From Vibrio qingdaonensis (GTDB lineage Bacteria; Pseudomonadota; Gammaproteobacteria; Enterobacterales; Vibrionaceae), in assembly GCF_026191675.1 (NCBI RefSeq), contig NZ_JAKRRY010000009.1:78845-142844 (forward strand): a stretch of DNA of 64,000 bases, read 5' to 3'. Shown here in pieces: positions 1 to 9,623 of the stretch. A model generated the notes under the pieces. The model had not been told where the DNA came from, ran no database searches, and saw only the letters and a program-made list of their open reading frames with translations. Every line of letters begins with the position of its first letter. Position 1 is the first letter of the stretch. Both the position numbers and the translations under genes were made by a program.

Positions 1-354
1 GCCAATCGACAGAATGGCGCGCGGTCTCTTCATCTAGCGCTTTCCAAAGGTCGGCATTTTTCACGGGTTTCTTGTCGGCGGTTTTCCAACCGCGCTTTTT
101 CCAGTTGTGAATCCACTGTGTAATGCCTTGACGTACATACTGACTATCGGTGGTAAGAATGACATTGCACGGCTCTTTGAGTGTTTTAAGTGCCACGATG
201 GTCGCCATCATCTCCATGCGATTGTTGGTTGTGAGCTGATAGCCTTTGGATAATTTTTTTTCAGTTTGTTTATAGCGCAGTACGATGCCATACCCGCCAG
301 GTCCAGGATTACCTAAGCAAGATCCGTCCGTGAAAATTTCAACCTGTTTCGCCA
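1..354 (-). CDS. rnhA: Ribonuclease HI, 3' end cut by window edge
   Basis: RNase HI cleaves the RNA strand of RNA:DNA hybrids, removing primers and R-loops in the cytoplasm. The reverse strand from the ATG at 354 reads [20 protein letters not shown], the family's N-terminus. The catalytic acidic residues are visible as D10, E48 (in NNRMEMMA) and D70 (in TTDSQYV). About 118 of the usual ~155 residues are present; the last catalytic Asp and the stop lie before base 1. It is divergent from dnaQ with 58 bases between the two starts, the classical rnhA/dnaQ arrangement in which the promoters face apart. Confidence 0.95.
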
Positions 355-412
355 TGATTTGATACTATGTAGGTCTGTAACTTTATTTCTATAGTCTGAC
401 ATACAAAACATC

Positions 413-1153
413 ATGAATACCAGTCTCAATTCAGAACAACGCAGAATCATCGTACTCGATACGGAAACGACGGGTATGAACCGTGAAGGTGGTCCTCACT
501 ACCTAGGGCATCGAATTATAGAAATTGGTGCGGTTGAGATCATCAATCGAAAGTTCACCGGAAGGCACTTCCACGTTTATATCAAGCCCGATCGTCTGAT
601 CCAGCCTGATGCGATTGCCGTTCACGGTATTACGGACGAATTCTTATTAGACAAACCAGAATATAAGCAAATCCATGCAGAATTTCTTGAATTCATTGCT
701 GGTGCTGAGCTGGTGGCTCACAACGCGCCCTTCGATGTGGGCTTCATGGACCTTGAGTTTTCCATGGTGGATACGAGCATTGGCAAAACGGAAGATCATT
801 GCAAGGTTACCGATACCTTGGCAATGGCAAAGCGTATGGCCAACATGCCCGCCAGGAAAAACCTTGATTCCTTAGCGAAGCATTACACCATCGACACCTC
901 TGCACGTATATTGCACGGCGCTTTACTCGATGCGGAAATTCTTGCTGACGTTTATTTAGCCATGACAGGTGGGCAGACGCACTTACAGTTTAATGCTAGC
1001 CAATCTGGGGACTCGGACTCAGAAATGATCAAAAGATTAACGACAGGACGAAAAGCGCTAAAGGTTTTGCATGCAACGGCCGATGAAATAGAAGCACATA
1101 ATTCGCGCTTGGATATCGTAGCAAAAGGCGGTAACTGTTTGTGGCGTCAGTAG
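413..1153 (+). CDS. dnaQ: DNA polymerase III epsilon subunit (3'-5' proofreading exonuclease)
   Basis: This is the proofreading subunit of the replicative polymerase core, partnered with alpha and theta. The DEDDh exonuclease motifs are complete: Exo I DTETTG with D16 and E18, Exo II HNAPFD with D108, and Exo III with H168 and D173 in HGALLDAE. The 246 residues match the usual ~243-250. The C-terminal 50 residues after the exonuclease fold correspond to the segment that binds alpha. It is divergent from rnhA and is followed after 9 bases by the TIGR03503 gene, so those two may be co-transcribed. Confidence 0.95.
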   Translation: MNTSLNSEQRRIIVLDTETTGMNREGGPHYLGHRIIEIGAVEIINRKFTGRHFHVYIKPDRLIQPDAIAVHGITDEFLLDKPEYKQIHAEFLEFIAGAELVAHNAPFDVGFMDLEFSMVDTSIGKTEDHCKVTDTLAMAKRMANMPARKNLDSLAKHYTIDTSARILHGALLDAEILADVYLAMTGGQTHLQFNASQSGDSDSEMIKRLTTGRKALKVLHATADEIEAHNSRLDIVAKGGNCLWRQ

Positions 1154-1162
1154 GAGAAAGGC

Positions 1163-2407
1163 ATGCAGAGGATTTTCATAGCGTTTAGTCTGTGGTTGAC
1201 GCTCATTGGGACAGCGATGGCCAATGAGTCTGCTATGTCATTTTTGGATAACCGATTTCGCGTGGACGAAACCGTCGAGCGAATTACGTTTCTTGTTTAT
1301 CGCAAAGATAATTCTCGTCCGGTCACTTTAGTTCGCCCTGATGGCAGAAAATACTATGCTTGGAAACACCCTGCCAACGTGCATTGGATTGAAGAGCCTA
1401 CCGCCGATATTGTGACGATTGAACGTCCGATGCCTGGTCCTTGGCAAGCCATTGGTAAAGTCACGCCGAAGAATAATATCCAACTAGTCTCTAAGCTGTC
1501 GTTAAAAGCGCAAACCCTGCCTGAGCGCCTGTACCAAGGTGAAAAGGTGAAATTTACTGCTCGTCTTCTCAGTGATGGGGCGCCGCTTATTATCGACAGC
1601 ATTCTGACTCATGTGAATTTAAAAGTGGTCATGACACGCTACCTTGAGGAGCAAGAGGCCAAGGACTCCAAAGTAACACCTATTCCTATTGTTATCGGTG
1701 AGTTTTTCGATGATGGTGCTAGGCTCGATGAGCGTTCTGGAGATGGTATCTTTACCGTTGAACTTCCTATTACCATCGAGCCGGGTAAGTATAATGTGCG
1801 AATTACCACGGGTAATGGTGTATTTCTTCGGGCGTTAGAGCAAGAGGTGTTTGTCTATCCGACCCCGTTTGTCACTCGCTTTATACAAGGTGATGAAAAC
1901 TCTCCTCATCAACTATTACTGCGTGGGGAAGCGGCCACTATCGAAGCTGGCAGTTTGGCGACATCAATTGAGTTGATCTCTCCTAGTGAGAGTGAGCAGG
2001 TTGTGCAAGCTCAAGCGGATGGCAGTGAGATGGAAGTGACGTCACTGTTTACCGATCTTAATGAAGTGGGAACCTATCATTGGTCTGGGCATGTTTATGC
2101 CGATGAGGCGGTGACAGAGCGCGAGCTCGTCTTTGATTTACCTAGTCGCTCATTTAGTGTGGTGGGAGCGATTGACCTGAACAAAGCACAAGAATTGCAA
2201 GAGGCAGCTCGAGAAGCGAAGAAGAAAGCACAGCAAGAAGCGCAAATCGCGCAACATCGAGCAGAGGTAAAACAGCGTGCGCTTATTGCGATTGTGGTTG
2301 GTAATACGGTATTGCTGCTGGTGGGTGCGTTGGTATGGTGGATTGTCAGACGAAAACGGGCAATACGTGCGGTGACCCCTGAAATGCAGCTGAAGATGCC
2401 AAGCTAA
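1163..2407 (+). CDS. TIGR03503-type exported, membrane-anchored protein of unknown function
   Basis: A protein of 414 residues. Residues 1-20 form a signal peptide ending near AMA. A mostly beta-rich ectodomain follows, with a stretch around GEFFDDGARLDERSGDGIFT that resembles calcium- or sugar-binding extracellular repeats. Residues ~345-372 are an Ala/Gln/Lys-rich coiled coil, then comes one membrane span (~373-393) and a short basic cytoplasmic tail RRKRAIR. The architecture matches what I remember of the TIGR03503 family of marine gammaproteobacteria; no function is known to me. The start has a GGAG-type ribosome site 9 bases after dnaQ. A hairpin terminator at 2454-2480 follows. Confidence 0.65.
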   Translation: MQRIFIAFSLWLTLIGTAMANESAMSFLDNRFRVDETVERITFLVYRKDNSRPVTLVRPDGRKYYAWKHPANVHWIEEPTADIVTIERPMPGPWQAIGKVTPKNNIQLVSKLSLKAQTLPERLYQGEKVKFTARLLSDGAPLIIDSILTHVNLKVVMTRYLEEQEAKDSKVTPIPIVIGEFFDDGARLDERSGDGIFTVELPITIEPGKYNVRITTGNGVFLRALEQEVFVYPTPFVTRFIQGDENSPHQLLLRGEAATIEAGSLATSIELISPSESEQVVQAQADGSEMEVTSLFTDLNEVGTYHWSGHVYADEAVTERELVFDLPSRSFSVVGAIDLNKAQELQEAAREAKKKAQQEAQIAQHRAEVKQRALIAIVVGNTVLLLVGALVWWIVRRKRAIRAVTPEMQLKMPS

Positions 2408-2453
2408 CCGGTAAGGGCGCGCTGCGGTCGACTCCGTGGTGTATGGAACAAAA

Positions 2454-2480
2454 AATGCCAACCGTGTGGTTGGCATTTTA
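2454..2480. terminator. Rho-independent terminator after the TIGR03503 gene
   Basis: A perfect 10-bp stem, AATGCCAACC / GGTTGGCATT, with a GTGT loop, preceded by a run of A and followed by TTTTA. The U-tract suits the + strand gene. The A-run on the other side may also serve fadE reading the opposite way. Confidence 0.85.
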
Positions 2481-2506
2481 TTATGATTATGAAACTAGGC
2501 TAATCT

Positions 2507-2553
2507 CTATCTTCAACTAACCCCTATCTTCAACTAAACCTCTATCTTCAACT
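2507..2553. repeat. Short degenerate tandem repeat between convergent genes
   Basis: The 12-mer CTATCTTCAACT occurs three times, starting at 2507, 2524 and 2542 (periods 17 and 18), followed by a decayed CTCTATC. It sits between the terminator and the fadE stop and codes for nothing I can see. Slippage-generated duplication is the simplest reading. Confidence 0.7.
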
Positions 2554-2569
2554 TCCTCTCTATCGCGGT

Positions 2570-5014
2570 TTATGCCACTTCCTCCATGGCTGGATAGACT
2601 GGCTTTGCTGCGAGTTCCTCTGATGCGAAGTCGTCGACATTAATGGTATAGAGACGATGAGCTTCCGCTGTTTTTAATACCATCGCTTCGTCTTGGCCAA
2701 TAATGCCTTTTTCTAAACCGATTTCAGCGACGCTATCGAGGTTCGTGAATGGGCGACGTTGACCTAACTCTTTGCATATTTTATTGAAAATAGGTTCGGC
2801 TTTTAATACCACTTCTAAAGCAAGTTCAATACGACCAGCAGGGTTAAACTCCGTCGGTTCTAAGTATTGACCGCGGCCAAGGCGGCTACGTGCACCGCAA
2901 GGCGTTTGAAGGATTCGCGCCACCTGGCTATCGAGTTTATCCGACGGGGCGACTCTCACCGTGCCAAACGGTAAAACCACAACGCGTAACAAGCGACCAA
3001 TAGTTTTATTTGGGAAGTTGGTTAAAAAGTCGTCCAAAGCTTGTTCGGTTTGTTTCAAACTATCTTGTAGACCCCAGTGCATCAATGGTAGGTCTTCACT
3101 TTGACGACCTTCGTTATCAAAACGTTTAAGTGCTGCCGTGCTCAAATACAATTGGCTCAAAATATCACCGAGACGAGCAGAGAGGCGTTCTTTGCGTTTT
3201 AGTGAGCCGCCTAGCACTGCCATCGAGACGTCTGATAGCAAGGCAAGGTTGGCACTGTAACGGTTAAGCTGTTGATAGTATCGTTTTGTGGCATCTTTAT
3301 GAGGGGTATCTGAACCACGACCATCGGTCATTCCTAACCACAAACTGCGAATGAAGTTACTAATGGCAAATGACACGTGTCCAGCTAGCGCTCGGTCAAA
3401 GTTTGAGACGGCGCTGCCCTGCGTTGAGTAGGCGGCTTCCATTTCTTTTAGGACATAAGGGTGACAACGAATCGCACCTTGCCCGTAAATGATCATTGAA
3501 CGTGTCAGGATATTCGCGCCTTCTACGGTAATCGCAATTGGTGCACCTTGGTAGCCTCGTGCCAGGAAGTTTGATGGACCAAGACAGACGCCTTTACCGC
3601 CAACAATGTCCATTGCATCGATAATGGCGCGCTGACCTCGGTGCGTACAGTGGTACTTAACAATGGCAGAAATCACCGATGGTTTTTCACCCAAATCGAT
3701 ACCTGTGACCGTTAGACTGCTTGCCGCGTCCATCACGTAAGCATTACCTGCAATACGTGCTAATGGCTCTTCAATCCCTTCCATATGGCCGATAGGCTGT
3801 TTAAATTGACGACGGATACGTGCGTAGGCTCCTGTCGCTAATGCCGCTGTTTTGATGCCACCAGTGGAGTTTGAAGGCAGGGTAATACCACGACCGACTG
3901 ACAGACACTCAACTAACATGCGCCAGCCTTGACCGGCCATCTTAGGCCCCCCAATGATGAAATCGAGAGGAACGAAAAGAGACTGCGCTTTAGTCGGACC
4001 ATTTTGGAACGGCAGATTTAATGGGAAATGACGATTACCGATTTCCACACCTTTAAGGTCGGTAGGGATCAGCGCACAGGTGATCCCTAAATCAGTTTTG
4101 TCTCCAATTAGACCATCGGGATCTCTAAGCTTAAAAGCCAACCCTAGAACCGTTGCCACGGGGGCTAATGTGATATAGCGCTTGTTCCATGTGAGATTCA
4201 TCCCCAAGACTTCTTTACCTTCCCATTGACCCTTGCACACAACGCCAAAGTCAGGGATAGATCCTGCATCGGAGCCAGCCTCTGGACTTGTTAATGCAAA
4301 GCATGGAATTTCTTTGCCGACAGCGAGACGAGGCAAGTAATAATCTTTTTGTTCTTCAGTTCCATAATGTTGCAATAATTCACCTGGACCCAGTGAATTA
4401 GGGACACCAACGGTAGAGGATAGGACGCTGGATACACCGGTTAGTTTTTGTAGTACCAGTGATTGAGCGTAAGCGGAAAATTCTAACCCACCGTATTGTT
4501 TCTTAATGATCATGGCGAAAAATTTATGATCTTTTAGGTACTGCCAAACGTCGGCAGGAAGATCGGCAAGTTCGTGAGTGACTTGATAATCGTTGACCAT
4601 CGCACAGACTTCGTTGACTGGCCCATCTAAAAAATCTTGCTCTTCTTGACTCAGCTTAGGTGCGCTGATGTGTTGCAGCGTTTGCCAATTTGGTTTGCCT
4701 TTGAATAACTCAGCTTCCCACCATACCGTACCAGCATCGAGTGCTTCTTTTTCTGTTTGAGACATCGCTGGCAGCACTTTCTTAAAAAGTGCGAGTGCTT
4801 TTTCTGATACGAGTGTTTGACGTATCGCTGGAACACAAGTTACCGCGATGAGTAACACATAGACACTCCATGCAATAAAGCCAAAAGTGCCAAGTAGTGT
4901 TCCTATTGCCATAGCTGCAGAAACAAGTAAAAGAGATTTTGCTAACGATGCACGTTGATAAAAGCTAACGCCAACCGCTCCGAGCAATATGACAGTAGAG
5001 AGCAAGATGTCCAT
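2570..5014 (-). CDS. fadE: Acyl-CoA dehydrogenase FadE
   Basis: FadE performs the first step of fatty-acid beta-oxidation, oxidising acyl-CoA to trans-2-enoyl-CoA with FAD. At 814 residues it equals the E. coli FadE length, much longer than soluble ~380-residue dehydrogenases. It starts with a hydrophobic region (~1-65, two likely membrane segments). The acyl-CoA dehydrogenase core follows (~115-520; [12 protein letters not shown] is the FAD/substrate loop, and [14 protein letters not shown] lies near the C-terminal helical domain). A FadE-specific C-terminal extension ends the protein. The AAAGGA ribosome site lies just before the ATG at 5014. A FadR-like operator sits ~90 bases upstream, fitting repression when long-chain acyl-CoA is absent. 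Confidence 0.95.
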   Translation of the reverse strand: MDILLSTVILLGAVGVSFYQRASLAKSLLLVSAAMAIGTLLGTFGFIAWSVYVLLIAVTCVPAIRQTLVSEKALALFKKVLPAMSQTEKEALDAGTVWWEAELFKGKPNWQTLQHISAPKLSQEEQDFLDGPVNEVCAMVNDYQVTHELADLPADVWQYLKDHKFFAMIIKKQYGGLEFSAYAQSLVLQKLTGVSSVLSSTVGVPNSLGPGELLQHYGTEEQKDYYLPRLAVGKEIPCFALTSPEAGSDAGSIPDFGVVCKGQWEGKEVLGMNLTWNKRYITLAPVATVLGLAFKLRDPDGLIGDKTDLGITCALIPTDLKGVEIGNRHFPLNLPFQNGPTKAQSLFVPLDFIIGGPKMAGQGWRMLVECLSVGRGITLPSNSTGGIKTAALATGAYARIRRQFKQPIGHMEGIEEPLARIAGNAYVMDAASSLTVTGIDLGEKPSVISAIVKYHCTHRGQRAIIDAMDIVGGKGVCLGPSNFLARGYQGAPIAITVEGANILTRSMIIYGQGAIRCHPYVLKEMEAAYSTQGSAVSNFDRALAGHVSFAISNFIRSLWLGMTDGRGSDTPHKDATKRYYQQLNRYSANLALLSDVSMAVLGGSLKRKERLSARLGDILSQLYLSTAALKRFDNEGRQSEDLPLMHWGLQDSLKQTEQALDDFLTNFPNKTIGRLLRVVVLPFGTVRVAPSDKLDSQVARILQTPCGARSRLGRGQYLEPTEFNPAGRIELALEVVLKAEPIFNKICKELGQRRPFTNLDSVAEIGLEKGIIGQDEAMVLKTAEAHRLYTINVDDFASEELAAKPVYPAMEEVA

Positions 5015-5351
5015 GATGGTTCCTTTATCTGGGTATAGTTATTGGATTTTTGGTGTTGTTATTGGGTTTATGACGCCTCTCTATAAGTACAAATAGTAAA
5101 GGCAGGAGGTCGTACCAGTTGTTATTGTAAACTAATTATTGCGAAAATGTAAAATTTGAAAGTGTTGGTTATCACAGAATAAGGATATGGTGAGTATTGT
5201 CTTGAGGAAGTTTTGAATGGATTAACATAAAAAATTGATGATGTGGAGCCGATTGAACTGTGATGGCTATCGACAGTCTCTCTGATTTATAGGTACACTC
5301 AAGTTAATCGATAACAACCGAACCTATCGGTGCAACAAAGAGAAGAGCCCT
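5015..5351. other. Divergent fadE / gmhA intergenic region
   Basis: This 337-base gap contains the regulatory regions of both genes. Apart from the FadR-like site at 5104-5120 it is AT-rich, and I see no open reading frame, RNA gene or repeat. No convincing -35/-10 pair could be assigned by eye for gmhA. Confidence 0.6.
5104..5120 (-). promoter_or_regulatory. FadR-like operator upstream of fadE
   Basis: Read on the fadE strand the site is AACTGGTACGACCTCCT. It matches the E. coli FadR operator core CTGGTnnGACC; the fadB site contains CTGGTACGACCAG. The position, 90 bases before the fadE start, suits promoter-overlapping repression relieved by long-chain acyl-CoA. Confidence 0.75.
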
Positions 5352-5927
5352 ATGTACCAAGATCTGATTAAAAGTGAATTAAGCGAAGCAGCAGATGTCT
5401 TGAATGCGTTTTTAAGTGATGACGATAACATCGCAAAAATTGAAGCTGCAGCAAAAATGATAGCGGCGTCGTTTAAGCAAGACGGTAAGGTTTTATCTTG
5501 TGGTAATGGCGGTTCTCATTGTGATGCGATGCATTTTGCTGAAGAACTGACAGGGCGCTATCGTGAAAACCGTCCAGGTTATGCCGGTATTGCAATTTCT
5601 GACGTGAGTCACCTTTCTTGTGTGAGTAACGACTTTGGGTATGAGTATGTCTTTTCGCGTTATGTTGAAGCCGTAGGGCGCAAAGGGGATGTTCTGTTTG
5701 GTCTGTCTACCTCAGGTAATTCTGGTAATATTCTTAAAGCGATTGAAGCGGCAAAAGAGAAAGGCATGACGACCATTGCCTTGACTGGCAAAGATGGTGG
5801 AAAAATGGCCGGATTAGCGGACATTGAAATCCGTGTGCCACATTTCGGCTATGCTGATCGAATTCAAGAGATTCATATTAAAATTATCCATATCATCATT
5901 CAGTTGATTGAAAAAGAAATGGAATAG
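5352..5927 (+). CDS. gmhA: Sedoheptulose-7-phosphate isomerase
   Basis: GmhA converts sedoheptulose 7-phosphate to D-glycero-D-manno-heptose 7-phosphate, the first step of ADP-heptose synthesis for the LPS inner core. It is 191 residues, the family length. The SIS-domain signature is clear: [18 protein letters not shown] near residue 51, STSGNSGN for phosphate binding, and [15 protein letters not shown] at the C-terminus supplying the active-site His. The next gene begins 64 bases on in the same direction. Confidence 0.95.
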   Translation: MYQDLIKSELSEAADVLNAFLSDDDNIAKIEAAAKMIAASFKQDGKVLSCGNGGSHCDAMHFAEELTGRYRENRPGYAGIAISDVSHLSCVSNDFGYEYVFSRYVEAVGRKGDVLFGLSTSGNSGNILKAIEAAKEKGMTTIALTGKDGGKMAGLADIEIRVPHFGYADRIQEIHIKIIHIIIQLIEKEME

Positions 5928-5991
5928 TTGCTGTATCCAGCGGCGAACAATAGAACAATAGAACAATAGGTTATGGAGAATAAGGAACGTA

Positions 5992-6834
5992 ATGTGTGAA
6001 TTGCTTGGCATGAGCGCCAATGTGCCAACGGACATCTGTTTTAGCTTTACTGGTTTGATTCAGCGAGGCGGAAATACAGGTCCTCATAAGGATGGATGGG
6101 GAATTACTTTCTATGAAGGGAAGGGCTTTAGAACGTTTAAAGACCCAAACCAGAGTTGTGATTCGCAGATTGCTGAGTTAGTGCAAAGTTACCCGATAAA
6201 AAGCCGAGCGGTGGTGAGTCACATTCGTCAGGCCAATCGTGGTCAAGTGAACTTAGAAAATACGCACCCTTTTACTCGAGAGCTTTGGGGACGCTATTGG
6301 ACATTTGCACACAATGGTCAATTGAGTGATTACCGGAGTTTGAAGACCGGACGTCATCGCCCAGTCGGTGAAACGGACAGTGAACTGTCGTTTTGTTGGT
6401 TGCTCAATACGTTGGAAAGCCGTTTTCCTGAGCCGCCACAAGATATGATGGCTATGTTTGCTTATGTGGCGGAGTGTTGCGATGAGTTACGTCAGTTTGG
6501 TGTCTATAACATGATGCTGAGTGATGGTGAGTTTGTCATGACATTCTGTACTAATCATCTGTATTGGATTACTCGCAAAGCGCCTTTTGGTAAGGCAACG
6601 TTATTGGATGAAGATGTCACCATTAACTTCCAAATGGAGACCACGCCGAATGATGTGGTTTCAGTGATTGCTACGCAGCCGTTAACCGGCAATGAGACTT
6701 GGCATCGAATGAAGCCAGGAGAGTTTAACCTGTTTCATTTTGGTGAGTTGGTATTGAGCAATTCTGAGCAATTGAAGGATGTTCCATACGCGGCAGCAAA
6801 ACCCGCGAGTCAGGCACCGACGGAGCCGTTATAG
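5992..6834 (+). CDS. Class II glutamine amidotransferase, YafJ type
   Basis: A glutaminase domain of the Ntn-hydrolase fold. MCELLGM places the catalytic cysteine at position 2, exposed after removal of Met. Typical glutamine-binding stretches follow: SHIRQANRG, THPFTRELWG and FAHNGQL. At 280 residues it is a stand-alone domain with no synthetase partner, as in E. coli YafJ, which also lies near gmhA (lpcA). The acceptor is unknown; gamma-glutamyl hydrolase or transferase roles have been suggested for relatives. The GGA ribosome site precedes the ATG and a strong bidirectional terminator follows. Confidence 0.85.
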   Translation: MCELLGMSANVPTDICFSFTGLIQRGGNTGPHKDGWGITFYEGKGFRTFKDPNQSCDSQIAELVQSYPIKSRAVVSHIRQANRGQVNLENTHPFTRELWGRYWTFAHNGQLSDYRSLKTGRHRPVGETDSELSFCWLLNTLESRFPEPPQDMMAMFAYVAECCDELRQFGVYNMMLSDGEFVMTFCTNHLYWITRKAPFGKATLLDEDVTINFQMETTPNDVVSVIATQPLTGNETWHRMKPGEFNLFHFGELVLSNSEQLKDVPYAAAKPASQAPTEPL

Positions 6835-6902
6835 CGCAAGTGATATTGAATGCCAATTTTGATTGTTTTCTTAATTGAGTTCATTGAAATAGTGGCAGCA
6901 TT

Positions 6903-6936
6903 AAAAAAGCGAGTGTTAACAACACTCGCTTTTTTG
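6903..6936. terminator. Bidirectional terminator between the yafJ-like gene and purN
   Basis: A perfect 15-bp stem, AAAAAAGCGAGTGTT / AACACTCGCTTTTTT, with an AAC loop. T-runs occur on both strands, so it ends both convergent units. Confidence 0.9.
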
Positions 6937-6969
6937 TATCTGCATTTTGCTAGTTAAAGCTGTGCTTTG

Positions 6970-7608
6970 TTATTGATCAGCGTAACCTTGAACACCAAGC
7001 TCTTGGCCATCAAGTATCGCTTTGCTGCCATCCATAGACAGGCGATCTTCGACAAACCATTTTACGACTAATGGGTAAATTTGGTGCTCTTGGGTTTGAA
7101 TTCGTTGTTCTAGAATTTCCACCGTGTCGTTATCAAATACTGGCACCTTCGCCTGTAAGATGATCGGCCCACCGTCCAACTTTTCAGTGACGAAGTGGAT
7201 GCTAGTACCATGATGCTCATCGCAGTTATCAATGGCGCGTTGATGCGTATTGAGACCTGGATATTTTGGTAATAGTGAAGGATGAATATTGATCATTCTC
7301 CCCATATAGTGGCGCACAAATTCACCACTCAAAATACGCATGTAACCAGCGAGTACCAATAAATCAGGGTTATGCACGTCAATGCGGCGCATAAGCTCGG
7401 CATCGAAGGCTTCTCGTGATTCACTGGCTTTTGGATCAAGGAACTCAGCTTCGGCACCGGCTTTTCTTGCCCGCTCTAAAGCAAAGGCTGATTCTTTATT
7501 CGAGAATACAGCGCGCACTTTTGCGTTGGTGATCGACGTTTCACAAGCATCAATAATCGCTTGTAAATTCGTGCCATTCCCTGAAACTAAAACAACGATA
7601 TTCTTCAT
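6970..7608 (-). CDS. purN: Phosphoribosylglycinamide formyltransferase 1
   Basis: PurN transfers the formyl group of 10-formyl-THF to GAR in step 3 of purine synthesis. It is 212 residues, the normal length. The phosphate-binding GNGTNLQA is at residues 10-17. The catalytic residues appear as N107 and H109 in INIHPSLLPKYPG and as D145 in TEKLDGGP. It follows purM with only 3 bases between stop and start, so the pair is one operon under the PurR site upstream of purM. Confidence 0.96.
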   Translation of the reverse strand: MKNIVVLVSGNGTNLQAIIDACETSITNAKVRAVFSNKESAFALERARKAGAEAEFLDPKASESREAFDAELMRRIDVHNPDLLVLAGYMRILSGEFVRHYMGRMINIHPSLLPKYPGLNTHQRAIDNCDEHHGTSIHFVTEKLDGGPIILQAKVPVFDNDTVEILEQRIQTQEHQIYPLVVKWFVEDRLSMDGSKAILDGQELGVQGYADQ

Positions 7609-7611
7609 GAA

Positions 7612-8652
7612 TTACTTGATCTCTACTTGCTCTTCACCAGCTTCGGCAGTTGCGATCTCACCAATCACCCAAGCGTTTTCACCTTCAGCTTGTAGCAAAG
7701 CTACCGCAGCGTCAGCTTGTTCTTTTGGAAGCGCGACAACAAGACCTACGCCACAGTTAAATGTACGGTACATTTCAAATGTTTCGACATTGCCTTTCTC
7801 TTGTAGCCAGTTGAAGATAGCAGGCCATTCCCAGCTCTTACCGTCGATAACCGCTTTCGTTCCTTCAGGAAGTACGCGAGGGATGTTTTCCCAGAAGCCG
7901 CCGCCTGTGATGTGAGAAATAGCATGAATGTCATGCTCTGCGATCATTTTCAATGCCGACTTGATATAGATTTTTGTTGGTTCTAGTAGGTGCTCGCCAA
8001 TGGTGCGCTCACCTAGAATTTCATTTTTGTCTGCGCCTGATACTTCAAGCACTTTGCGGATCAAAGAGTAGCCATTTGAATGCGGGCCACTTGAACCTAC
8101 AGCAATGAGGGCATCACCTGCCGCCACTTTTGTGCCATCAATGATGTCTGCTTTTTCTACGACACCAACACAGAAGCCAGCAACATCGTAGTCATCACCT
8201 TCATACATGCCAGGCATTTCAGCGGTTTCACCACCAATGAGTGCACAGCCTGCTTGAACACAGCCTTCAGCAATACCAGAAACAACATCTGCAGCCGTAT
8301 CAACGTCTAACTTGCCTGTCGCATAGTAATCTAAGAAAAATAGCGGCTCACCACCTTGAACGATAAGATCGTTCACACACATGGCGACTAAGTCGATACC
8401 AATGGTGTCGTGTTTTTTCAGGTCTAGTGCAAGGCGAAGTTTTGTGCCGACACCATCAGTACCTGAAACCAATACAGGCTCTTTGTATTTAGTTGGCAGC
8501 TCACATAAAGCACCAAATCCACCGATGCCTCCCATTACTTCAGGGCGACGAGTGCGCTTAACTGCGCCTTTAATACGGTCAACTAACGCGTTACCTGCAT
8601 CAATGTCTACACCAGCGTCTTTATAGCTTAGGGAAGTGTTGTTTCCGCTCAC
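7612..8652 (-). CDS. purM: Phosphoribosylformylglycinamidine cyclo-ligase (AIR synthetase)
   Basis: PurM closes FGAM to AIR with ATP, step 5 of purine synthesis. Its 346 residues match the family. Recognisable parts are the N-terminal [15 protein letters not shown], the [12 protein letters not shown] motif, [11 protein letters not shown] and [13 protein letters not shown] in the C-terminal domain. It is the first gene of purM-purN, with a PurR operator 67 bases upstream. Confidence 0.97.
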   Translation of the reverse strand: MSGNNTSLSYKDAGVDIDAGNALVDRIKGAVKRTRRPEVMGGIGGFGALCELPTKYKEPVLVSGTDGVGTKLRLALDLKKHDTIGIDLVAMCVNDLIVQGGEPLFFLDYYATGKLDVDTAADVVSGIAEGCVQAGCALIGGETAEMPGMYEGDDYDVAGFCVGVVEKADIIDGTKVAAGDALIAVGSSGPHSNGYSLIRKVLEVSGADKNEILGERTIGEHLLEPTKIYIKSALKMIAEHDIHAISHITGGGFWENIPRVLPEGTKAVIDGKSWEWPAIFNWLQEKGNVETFEMYRTFNCGVGLVVALPKEQADAAVALLQAEGENAWVIGEIATAEAGEEQVEIK

Positions 8653-8718
8653 GGGACAGTCCTCGATAAATAATTGGAAGTGAAAAGCGGCGCTATTCTA
8701 ACAGGGGTTTACGTAAAA

Positions 8719-8734
8719 AGGAAAACGTTTGCGT
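8719..8734 (-). promoter_or_regulatory. PurR operator upstream of purMN
   Basis: On the purM strand the 16-mer reads ACGCAAACGTTTTCCT, identical to the E. coli PurR consensus ACGCAAACGTTTTCNT. It lies 67 bases before the purM start, where it would overlap the promoter. Repression would need a purine co-repressor (hypoxanthine or guanine). It is also about 160 bases upstream of upp on the other strand. Confidence 0.9.
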
Positions 8735-8833
8735 AAGAAAATTTAAACTATTTTTTAAGGTACGGTTTAACAAGAATAAGCAGGATTAGATCAAACTTTT
8801 CTGTGGAAAGTTGCCTTTAATGACGAAACTCAA

Positions 8834-8862
8834 CTGAAATAAGCCGATAAAGCATGTATAAT
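8834..8862 (+). promoter_or_regulatory. Likely sigma-70 promoter of upp
   Basis: CTGAAA (8834-8839), a 17-base spacer and a consensus TATAAT (8857-8862) sit 33 bases before the upp ATG. The -10 is perfect and the -35 agrees at 4 of 6 positions. Confidence 0.65.
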
Positions 8863-8895
8863 TTTGGCGTTTTGTAAAAATTGCCGGAGTTGGAC

Positions 8896-9522
8896 ATGAA
8901 AGTTGTTGAAGTTAAACACCCACTTGTTAAGCACAAACTTGGTTTGATGCGCGAAGGGGACATCAGCACAAAGCGTTTTCGTGAGCTTGCGACTGAAGTT
9001 GGTAGCTTGCTGACTTATGAAGCAACTGCAGATTTTGAGACTGAAAAAGTCACAATTGAAGGTTGGAATGGTCCCGTTGAAGTGGATCAGATTAAAGGTA
9101 AAAAAGTCACGGTTGTTCCAATTCTTCGTGCTGGTCTAGGTATGATGGATGGCGTTCTTGAGCATATGCCAAGTGCACGTATTAGTGTTGTTGGTGTTTA
9201 CCGTGATGAAGAAACACTTGAGCCAGTGCCTTACTTTAACAAACTAGCATCAAACATGGACGAGCGTATTGCGCTAGTTGTGGATCCAATGCTAGCAACG
9301 GGTGGTTCAATGATCGCCACTATCGATCTTCTTAAAGAGAAAGGTTGTAAGTCGATTAAAGTACTTGTACTAGTTGCAGCGCCGGAAGGTATTGAAGCGC
9401 TAGAGAAAGCGCACCCTGAGGTGGAGCTTTACACTGCTGCTATCGATGAATGCTTGAACGACAAAGGTTACATTGTTCCGGGTCTTGGTGACGCGGGTGA
9501 TAAAATCTTCGGTACACTGTAA
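8896..9522 (+). CDS. upp: Uracil phosphoribosyltransferase
   Basis: Upp salvages uracil to UMP with PRPP. The start chosen is the ATG at 8896 ([19 protein letters not shown]), giving 208 residues as in E. coli. The in-frame TTG at 8881 would add a non-conserved pentapeptide. The PRPP-binding loop is [12 protein letters not shown], the uracil-binding C-terminus is [17 protein letters not shown], and ILRAGLGM is the family signature. It converges on uraA, the matching transporter, across a shared terminator, whereas E. coli has the two in one operon. Confidence 0.97.
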   Translation: MKVVEVKHPLVKHKLGLMREGDISTKRFRELATEVGSLLTYEATADFETEKVTIEGWNGPVEVDQIKGKKVTVVPILRAGLGMMDGVLEHMPSARISVVGVYRDEETLEPVPYFNKLASNMDERIALVVDPMLATGGSMIATIDLLKEKGCKSIKVLVLVAAPEGIEALEKAHPEVELYTAAIDECLNDKGYIVPGLGDAGDKIFGTL

Positions 9523-9579
9523 TTCCGAGCGGCGATAATTAAGTCATTCGTTACTTAGATTACGATTGAATTGGTGATT

Positions 9580-9611
9580 AAAAAGGCTGACATCATGTCA
9601 GCCTTTTTTTT
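9580..9611. terminator. Bidirectional terminator between upp and uraA
   Basis: Stem AAAAGGCTGACAT / ATGTCAGCCTTTT with T-run continuation on the + strand and A-run on the left. It serves both convergent genes. Confidence 0.85.
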
Positions 9612-9623
9612 GTCTATAGCGTT

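Noticed and set aside
7382..7915. 177-codon frame antisense to purN/purM
   Set aside because: It spans the junction of two certain genes on the other strand and is Ser/Ala-rich without any motif.
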